A stretch of DNA of 64,000 nucleotides from Methylocystis parvus OBBP (lineage in GTDB: Bacteria > Pseudomonadota > Alphaproteobacteria > Rhizobiales > Beijerinckiaceae), in NCBI RefSeq assembly GCF_027571405.1, contig NZ_CP092968.1:930001-994000 (forward strand), read 5' to 3'. The notes beneath the pieces are model-generated. The model made no database searches and had not been told where the DNA came from. It saw nothing but the letters and a program-made list of their open reading frames with translations. Below, in pieces: positions 58,480 through 64,000 of the stretch. The position numbers were made by a program, and so were the translations under genes. Every line of letters begins with the position of its first letter. Positions within the stretch are counted from its first letter, which is position 1.

Positions 58480-58585
58480 CCCGCGACAAATAAGCCGCTT
58501 GACGACCTCGATTTGCTGGCTAGTTTCGCCGTGCTGCTCTATTCGAAAGCAGATTCTCAACTGAATAAAAAATAGGCAGGGCGGA

Positions 58586-58891
58586 ATGATCCAGGAATTC
58601 AAATATAAGGGCGAAACCTTCCGCGTGAACGCGCATGGCGTCGCGGGCCACGAGGAAGTCTTCATCATCCATCTCGTGGACGGCGAGGAGATGGGAGAAA
58701 TCTCCATCGACCGCATGACCGAGGAAAACGATCAGAGCGCGCCGATCGAAGCGATCTGCCAGATGCTGTGCGACAAGCTCATCGCCAGCGACGAGATCAA
58801 TTGCGCCGCGCCCGACGCCGGTTTCGAATGGGTCGAAGGCAATCGCATCCGCAAGGTGCTGCCCAGCAATATGGGCGCGGAGGCCCATTGA
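58586..58891 (+). CDS. Unrecognised small soluble protein
   Basis: 101 aa, acidic, no signal or membrane helix. FKYKGETFRVNAHGVAGHEEVFIIHLVDGEEMGEISIDRM looks like a beta-rich start; two cysteines occur in AICQMLCDKL and one in EINCAAPD. The ATG has a GGGCGG site. Codon use matches the neighbours. It lies between ruvB and ybgC, but is not part of the usual ruv-tol set. Confidence 0.6.
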   Translation: MIQEFKYKGETFRVNAHGVAGHEEVFIIHLVDGEEMGEISIDRMTEENDQSAPIEAICQMLCDKLIASDEINCAAPDAGFEWVEGNRIRKVLPSNMGAEAH

Positions 58892-58950
58892 GCGGCGACG
58901 TTCGGGATAGCTGGAAGCGCGGCGACGCGACGTCGCGCTTTCCTTTCGCG

Positions 58951-59055
58951 TCAGCTCGCCGTTACGACGAAATACATCAGGCCGACAAAGAGCATCGCGG
59001 CCGCGACCTCGACGGCGCGGCTGGCGAGACCCGTAAGTTTCTCGATTTGCGTCAT
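58951..59055 (-). CDS. 34-residue single-span membrane protein
   Basis: The peptide begins MTQIEKLTGLASRAVEVA and ends with one helix (AAAMLFVGLMYFVVTAS). AGAGGT lies five bases before the ATG. The size and topology recall small regulatory subunits of membrane complexes, such as CydX, but there is no sequence match I can name. It is antisense to the gap between 58586 and ybgC. Confidence 0.5.
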   Translation of the reverse strand: MTQIEKLTGLASRAVEVAAAMLFVGLMYFVVTAS

Positions 59056-59218
59056 TTCATACCTCTGACATTCGATATGTGTCGCAGAAGCGGAAATTCC
59101 AGAAGCCGAGAACGAGGCTAGGCTCGATTCCCTTAGCGAGTTATTGCTTTTCGGATGATCGCGCGGGCATATGGCTAGGGATGCGCTAATGCGCATGCCG
59201 CAAATCGAGCGAGAGCTT

Positions 59219-59647
59219 ATGACCGCCGCCAACGCACTGCCCGTCCGCGTCTATTGGGAGGACACCGACGCCTCCGGCCTCGTCTATCACACCTCTTACA
59301 TCCGCTTCATGGAGCGCGGACGCACGGAGCTGTTGCGCTCGATCGGTCTCGACCAGCGTCCGCTGCTCGAGGACCCGGACGGCGCGCCGACCTTCTTCGT
59401 CGTGCGCGCCATGCAGCTCGACTTCTTGCGCCCGGCGGTGATGGACGATCTCCTGAACGTCGAGACCCGCGTGACGGCGCTTGGCGGCGCATCGCTGACG
59501 CTCGATCAACGCGTCTTACGCGACGCGGAAACGCTCGTGACGGCGACCGTCAAAGTCGTTTGCGTCGAAGCGGGCCGCGCCAAGCGCCTGCCGCCCGACA
59601 TTCGCGAAAAATTCCTGCGCGCGCATGCGGAGCCCGCGACGGACTGA
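59219..59647 (+). CDS. ybgC: Tol-Pal system acyl-CoA thioesterase YbgC
   Basis: 142 aa hot-dog fold. PVRVYWEDTDASGLVYHTSYIRFMERGRTELLR holds the catalytic Asp; LDFLRPAVMDDLLNVET continues the family pattern. It hydrolyses acyl-CoA or acyl-ACP esters and is normally the first gene of the tol-pal cluster. Start codons at 59171 and 59192 are possible; 59219 gives the usual length and has GCGAGAG upstream. Here it is cut off from tolQ by two reversed genes. Confidence 0.92.
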   Translation: MTAANALPVRVYWEDTDASGLVYHTSYIRFMERGRTELLRSIGLDQRPLLEDPDGAPTFFVVRAMQLDFLRPAVMDDLLNVETRVTALGGASLTLDQRVLRDAETLVTATVKVVCVEAGRAKRLPPDIREKFLRAHAEPATD

Positions 59648-59652
59648 GCGTC

Positions 59653-60534
59653 CTACATCCGGGAACGCCGCGCAAGAAAGGCGTGATAGGGGAAATTCAG
59701 GAAAGACCAGCTGAATTCCTTCACATGACCGGCTGGAACGCGCGACGCGATTTCAGCGTGGCGCAAAGGCAAATCCGCCCAATGTCCGCTTGGGTCGTGA
59801 TGATGCGCTGTGTGATAGCCGAGATTGCCGCTCACCGCATTATAGCCCGCATGTAGCGTATTATTTGCGAGCGCCATCGGATCGACGCCGCTCTCGTCGC
59901 AACCGTAGTGATTCATGTAATCGACGTAGCGCGTGCAGAAAACCATGGCGAGATGCCATGGGACGAGGACGAAAAGCGTCAGCCCGGGGCGCCAGAATCC
60001 GAGCGCCGCGACGAAAGCCAGGAACAGGCACTGCTCCGCGAACGCCCAGCGATAATTGATCGGCCCCGCAACATCGCCGCGAACGCCTTTTTTGAAGGCT
60101 TCGGCAAGCGGCGCCGCCATGCTTGGCCAAAGCGATCCAAAGCAAAAAGCGATTGCATAGCGCGCCGAATAGGGCGCGCTCATATTCGCGCCCGGCGCGC
60201 GATAGGCTTCGTCCTTACCGGCGTGATGCCCGTGGACATGCTGGATGCGCCAGTTGGAGGCGGTGACGCCCGTCGCGGCGCCGAGCAGGAAATCAATCAG
60301 CAGATTGACGGGCGGCGACGTCGTGAAGGGGCGATGGACGTGCCAATGCAGAAGGTAATTCAGCCGCCCGTCGACGGCCGTGAAAAGCGCGACATAGGCC
60401 GCCGCCTGCAAGACGGTGAAATCGAAAATGAAGGGGACGAAGAAGAGCGCGGGGAGAATAAAAGAGAGAGCGATGCAGGAAACGTCCTCGCGGCGGCAAA
60501 ATCCGTTTTTCGTCAGATAATCGGCTACACTCAT
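59653..60534 (-). CDS. Membrane fatty acid desaturase family protein
   Basis: 293 aa, four or more helices. The three His boxes are LHWHVHRP, HVHGHHAGKDE and GYHTAHHHDPSGHW, the di-iron ligands of acyl-lipid desaturases or hydroxylases. The start is the ATG at 60534 with GGAG nine bases upstream. Lipid substrate unknown. It sits in reverse orientation between ybgC and tolQ. Confidence 0.88.
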   Translation of the reverse strand: MSVADYLTKNGFCRREDVSCIALSFILPALFFVPFIFDFTVLQAAAYVALFTAVDGRLNYLLHWHVHRPFTTSPPVNLLIDFLLGAATGVTASNWRIQHVHGHHAGKDEAYRAPGANMSAPYSARYAIAFCFGSLWPSMAAPLAEAFKKGVRGDVAGPINYRWAFAEQCLFLAFVAALGFWRPGLTLFVLVPWHLAMVFCTRYVDYMNHYGCDESGVDPMALANNTLHAGYNAVSGNLGYHTAHHHDPSGHWADLPLRHAEIASRVPAGHVKEFSWSFLNFPYHAFLARRSRM

Positions 60535-60622
60535 ATCGCGCCGCTCCAATAGACCGGCGCGAAGGATTTTCGATCAGGCGGAATTTGTCAAAGCGGCCAG
60601 GCGGCGCCTCGCCGCCCTCGCG

Positions 60623-61600
60623 TCACTGGGCCGACGCCATCAATCCCAGCCGGGCAAGCTCATGCTCGCGAATATTGCGGGTGATGGGATAGTAGCCGCC
60701 CTTCTTGGCTTGGCTTTGGCCATCCTTCGAGAGCACATATTTCACGAATTCGCCGGACAGCGTGTCGATCGGCGTCTTCGGATCCTTGAGGATGTTGATG
60801 TAGAGCCCGCGGGCCAGCGGATATTTGCGCGTATAGGTATTTTCGAAGGAAGCGTCGAAGCATTTCTTGCCGAAGCTTGCCGCGACCGGAACGGCGCGAA
60901 CTTCTTCCGTCTTATAGCCGATGCCGGAATAGCCGATCGCGGAGGCGTCGCTCGCCACCGCCTTGACCACCTGCTCCGAACCCGCCTCCTGATGGACGGC
61001 GTCCTTGAAGTCGCCGCCGGCCAGCACATTCTGCTTGAAGAACTTGTTCGTGCCGGAGAGCGAATTGCGGCCGAACATGACGATCGGCTTCGTCGCCCAT
61101 TCGCCCGTCACCCCGACCTCGCCCCAGCTATGAGCGCTTTTGCCGTCGCCGCTCTTCGGATTTTCGGCGAAGATGCGGTCGAGCTGCTCCATGGTCAGGC
61201 ACTGGATCGGATTGCTCTTGTGGACATAGATCGCGAGCGCGTCGACCGCGACGAGGACCGCCGTCGGCTTGTAACCGTATTTCGCTTCGAAGGCCGAGAT
61301 TTCGTCGGGCGTCATCGGCCGCGACATCGGGCCGAGCTGCGCCTCGCCGGAAAGCAGCGCGGGCGGCGCGGTGTTCGAGCCCTTGCCCTCGATCTCGATT
61401 TTGACGTCCGGATAAAAGGCTTTGAAGCCTTCCGCCCACAGCTCCATTTCATGGAGCATCGTGTCCGAGCCGACCGATTTCAGCTTGCCCGACAAAGCCA
61501 TGACCGGCTTGTAAGGAGAGAGCTCGAGGTCGAGCGAGAAAGCGGCGCCCGCCGAGAGGGCGAAAGCGGCGAAAGCGGCGGTGAAAGTGCGGCGGTTCAT
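60623..61600 (-). CDS. pstS: Phosphate-binding protein PstS family, without transporter genes
   Basis: 325 aa. A signal peptide (MNRRTFTAAFAAFALSAGAAFS) precedes the periplasmic binding domain with LKSVGSDTMLHEMELW, EIEGKGSNTAPPALLSG, GPMSRPMTPDE, FGRNSLSGTNKFFKQ and SDASAIGYSGIGY, the phosphate-binding loops of PstS-like proteins. No pstCAB-phoU genes accompany it. It is divergent from tolQ with about 258 bases between. It could serve a transporter elsewhere or act as a sensor. Confidence 0.9.
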   Translation of the reverse strand: MNRRTFTAAFAAFALSAGAAFSLDLELSPYKPVMALSGKLKSVGSDTMLHEMELWAEGFKAFYPDVKIEIEGKGSNTAPPALLSGEAQLGPMSRPMTPDEISAFEAKYGYKPTAVLVAVDALAIYVHKSNPIQCLTMEQLDRIFAENPKSGDGKSAHSWGEVGVTGEWATKPIVMFGRNSLSGTNKFFKQNVLAGGDFKDAVHQEAGSEQVVKAVASDASAIGYSGIGYKTEEVRAVPVAASFGKKCFDASFENTYTRKYPLARGLYINILKDPKTPIDTLSGEFVKYVLSKDGQSQAKKGGYYPITRNIREHELARLGLMASAQ

Positions 61601-61858
61601 GGCGTGTCTTTTGATCGAGCGGAAATTGGGCGCAACAATCGAGAAATGATATGACAGCGGCGTGACGGGCGGCCTCGCGCGCTTGCGGCGAAATCCCCGC
61701 GCTCCTCACCAATTCTTAACCCTTACCGCTTGTTAACGCTTCTGCGATAAGTATCATTGTGCGGCGCACCCGCAGCCCCAGAAAGGGCGAAATTGCGGGG
61801 AATAAGGGGCGTCGCTTTATTGCGAAGTGCGCGCCAAACTCCGCTTCAAGGACAAATC

Positions 61859-62599
<741 letters not shown>

Positions 62600-62602
62600 C
62601 CC

Positions 62603-63052
62603 ATGGGCGCCTCCGTTTCCGCTCCGGGCCGCAAGGGCGGCCGTCGCCGCCGCGGCGTGCCGCGCTACGGCGCCATGGCCGAGATCAACATGACGCCCTT
62701 CATCGACGTCATGCTGGTGCTGCTCATCATCTTCATGGTCGCGGCGCCCCTGCTCGCAACCGGCGTCGCGGTCGATCTCCCGCAGACCAAAGCCGGCGCG
62801 CTCAATATCGACCAGAAGCCAATCTCCATCGCCATCGACGACAAGGGCCAGATCTTCCTGATGGATCAACCCGTCGAGATCGCGCAGCTTCTCGATAAGC
62901 TGAAGGAGACGACGAAGCAGGGCTTCGACGAGCGCATTTACGTTCGCGGCTCCAAGGCGGTGAATTACGGCCGCGTGGCCGAAGTCATGTCGCTCGTCAC
63001 CACGGCGGGATACAAGAAAGTCGCTCTGGTGACGGAGCAGGAGAAGAAGTGA
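62603..63052 (+). CDS. tolR: Tol-Pal system subunit TolR
   Basis: 149 aa. A short basic cytoplasmic start ([10 protein letters not shown]) leads to [27 protein letters not shown], with the conserved membrane Asp that conducts protons, then a periplasmic domain (about 50-149). Operon with tolQ and tolA. Confidence 0.97.
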   Translation: MGASVSAPGRKGGRRRRGVPRYGAMAEINMTPFIDVMLVLLIIFMVAAPLLATGVAVDLPQTKAGALNIDQKPISIAIDDKGQIFLMDQPVEIAQLLDKLKETTKQGFDERIYVRGSKAVNYGRVAEVMSLVTTAGYKKVALVTEQEKK

Positions 63053-63059
63053 GGCTCGA

Positions 63060-64000
63060 ATGAGAGTTTCGCGCTCCGAGCCCGGCGTCGTCATCTCCTC
63101 CGCGGCCCATGCGGGCCTGCTGGTGGCGGCGCTCGTGCTGTTCTCGGACGCGCCGAAATTCGACGATGTCGAGGAGCCGATCCCTGTCGAGGTCGTCACC
63201 GAAGACGCGCCGACTCAGGTGACCAAGGGCGAGAAAACGGCGCCTCACGCCAAGCCCGCGCATCGCGCCGACAAGGTCGCCAAGGAGGCCGAAGCCAAGC
63301 CGCATCCGCCGCTCGCGGAAGCCAGGAAGGACGTCCCCGTCCCGCCCCCGCCTCTCAAGCGCCTGCCGGACCCCGGAGCCGACGACAAGCCGGAGCCGCT
63401 CCCGCCCAAGCGCGTCGCCGCCCTGCCCCCGGCGCCCGAGCCGCCGACGCGGCCCGTCGAGAAAAAGCCCGAGCCGCAAAAGCCTGTCGAAAGGCCGGCC
63501 GAGGCGAAGCCCGCGCCGGCGCCGCCCGCCAAGCCCAAAGCCGCCGCGCCTGAAAAGGAGCCGGACGAGCCGAAGGACGCGGAGATCGTGAAGCCGAAGC
63601 CGCCTCAGCGTCCAAAGCCGGAGAAGGAAGCGAAGGAGACGCCGAAGCCGGAAAAGAAGCCGGAGCCGGAGAAGGCCGACGTGAAAGTGGAGGTGAAGCC
63701 CGCGCCCGAGAAGCCGCGCCTGAAGGCCGATGACGTCGCCAGGCTTCTCGAGAGCAAGAAGGCGGAAGAGAAGCCTGCGAAGACGCAGAACGGCGCGGAG
63801 GGCGAGGCGGCGGAAAGGAATATGAGGGGCGCGAAGCCGAAATCCGGCGACGAGAATGCGCCCAAGTCGAAATTCGACGCGGCGAGCATCGCCAATATGC
63901 TCAGCAAGGAAGCGCCGCAGCGCCGCGCCGCGACCGACAAGGAGATCCGGACCGCCTCTATCGGGACGCCGGCGGGCGCCGCGCCGAAACTGTCCGCCTC
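63060..64000 (+). CDS. tolA: Tol-Pal system protein TolA (C-terminus beyond the window edge)
   Basis: At least 313 codons, still open at base 64000. One N-terminal helix (SSAAHAGLLVAALVLFSD) anchors it in the inner membrane, followed by a long Pro/Lys/Glu/Ala-rich stalk (repeats of KPEP, PPKP and EKK) that crosses the periplasm; the C-terminal Pal/TolB-binding domain is outside. It starts seven bases after the tolR stop. Confidence 0.93.
   Translation, partial: MRVSRSEPGVVISSAAHAGLLVAALVLFSDAPKFDDVEEPIPVEVVTEDAPTQVTKGEKTAPHAKPAHRADKVAKEAEAKPHPPLAEARKDVPVPPPPLKRLPDPGADDKPEPLPPKRVAALPPAPEPPTRPVEKKPEPQKPVERPAEAKPAPAPPAKPKAAAPEKEPDEPKDAEIVKPKPPQRPKPEKEAKETPKPEKKPEPEKADVKVEVKPAPEKPRLKADDVARLLESKKAEEKPAKTQNGAEGEAAERNMRGAKPKSGDENAPKSKFDAASIANMLSKEAPQRRAATDKEIRTASIGTPAGAAPKLSA

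Noticed and set aside
57385..58716. The N-terminal extension of the Uma2 frame across ruvB
   Set aside because: It is antisense to ruvB. Only the part from GTG 57384 has family similarity and a ribosome site.
61715..61740. CTTAACCC...TTGTTAACG upstream of tolQ as a CtrA box
   Set aside because: Spacing between TTAA halves is much too long.

Overview
The window is a high-GC, gene-dense piece of chromosome. Gene content and order point to an alphaproteobacterium of the order Hyphomicrobiales (Rhizobiales): glyA-nrdR-ribD-ribE-ribH-nusB-thiL-hppA; hom-glpX; petABC with trmL and hemF nearby; guaA-rsmB; ruvB-ybgC-tolQRA; and a candidate Irr-type iron box. A finer placement (for example the methanotroph-rich Methylocystaceae/Beijerinckiaceae) is only a guess. 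I see no rRNA, tRNA, CRISPR array, prophage or insertion sequence.

Layout. 1-9056: a cut-off glutathione S-transferase gene, then a long minus-strand block for the H+-pyrophosphatase, thiamine and riboflavin synthesis, NusB, NrdR and serine hydroxymethyltransferase. 9240-15386: GNAT, DJ-1/PfpI and YetF-like genes, then an overlapping trio (sterol-desaturase family, CelD-like acetyltransferase, release factor 3). 15568-18293: a rubrerythrin / Fe-S protein / DUF3501 operon behind a promoter overlapped by an Irr-like box. 18480-26078: mostly single genes (O-methyltransferase, poly-gamma-glutamate hydrolase-like, SRPBCC, der, a YfgM-like TPR protein, DUF1259, DUF3147, a HExxH protein, a PEBP protein). 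26241-28792: a DUF350 / two small Gly-tailed membrane proteins / ATP-grasp ligase cluster related to E. coli yjfL-yjfM-yjfC. 28975-41578: PQQ-type sugar dehydrogenase, DUF72, DnaJ-like, guaA, rsmB, small lipoproteins, MAPEG, glpX, hom, a SmbP-like protein, marC and a low-GC putative muralytic gene. 41693-48879: cytochrome bc1 operon, trmL, hemF, gtrA, cytochrome c and small envelope genes. 49199-57384: carB behind a structured leader, greA, a DUF559 nuclease boxed by two composite palindromic repeats, ELM1, trxB, a twin-CDGSH protein and a Uma2 protein. 57442-64000: ruvB, ybgC and tolQRA, with a desaturase and a lone pstS inserted in reverse.

Three families of dispersed palindromic repeats occupy many gaps. 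One family has entered reading frames: it forms the end of rsmB, the end of the DUF559 gene and the N-terminus of the ELM1 gene.

Best candidates for undescribed biology: (1) the ATP-grasp/DUF350 cluster, whose two small membrane proteins share a TM segment, a cysteine pair and a C-terminal Gly-Gly-Gly, so they could be substrates of the neighbouring glutathionylspermidine-synthetase-like ligase; (2) the DUF559 nuclease between matched repeat units, reminiscent of REP/RAYT arrangements; (3) the iron-box-controlled rubrerythrin/Fe-S/DUF3501 operon; (4) the carB leader with a terminator and a competing hairpin.
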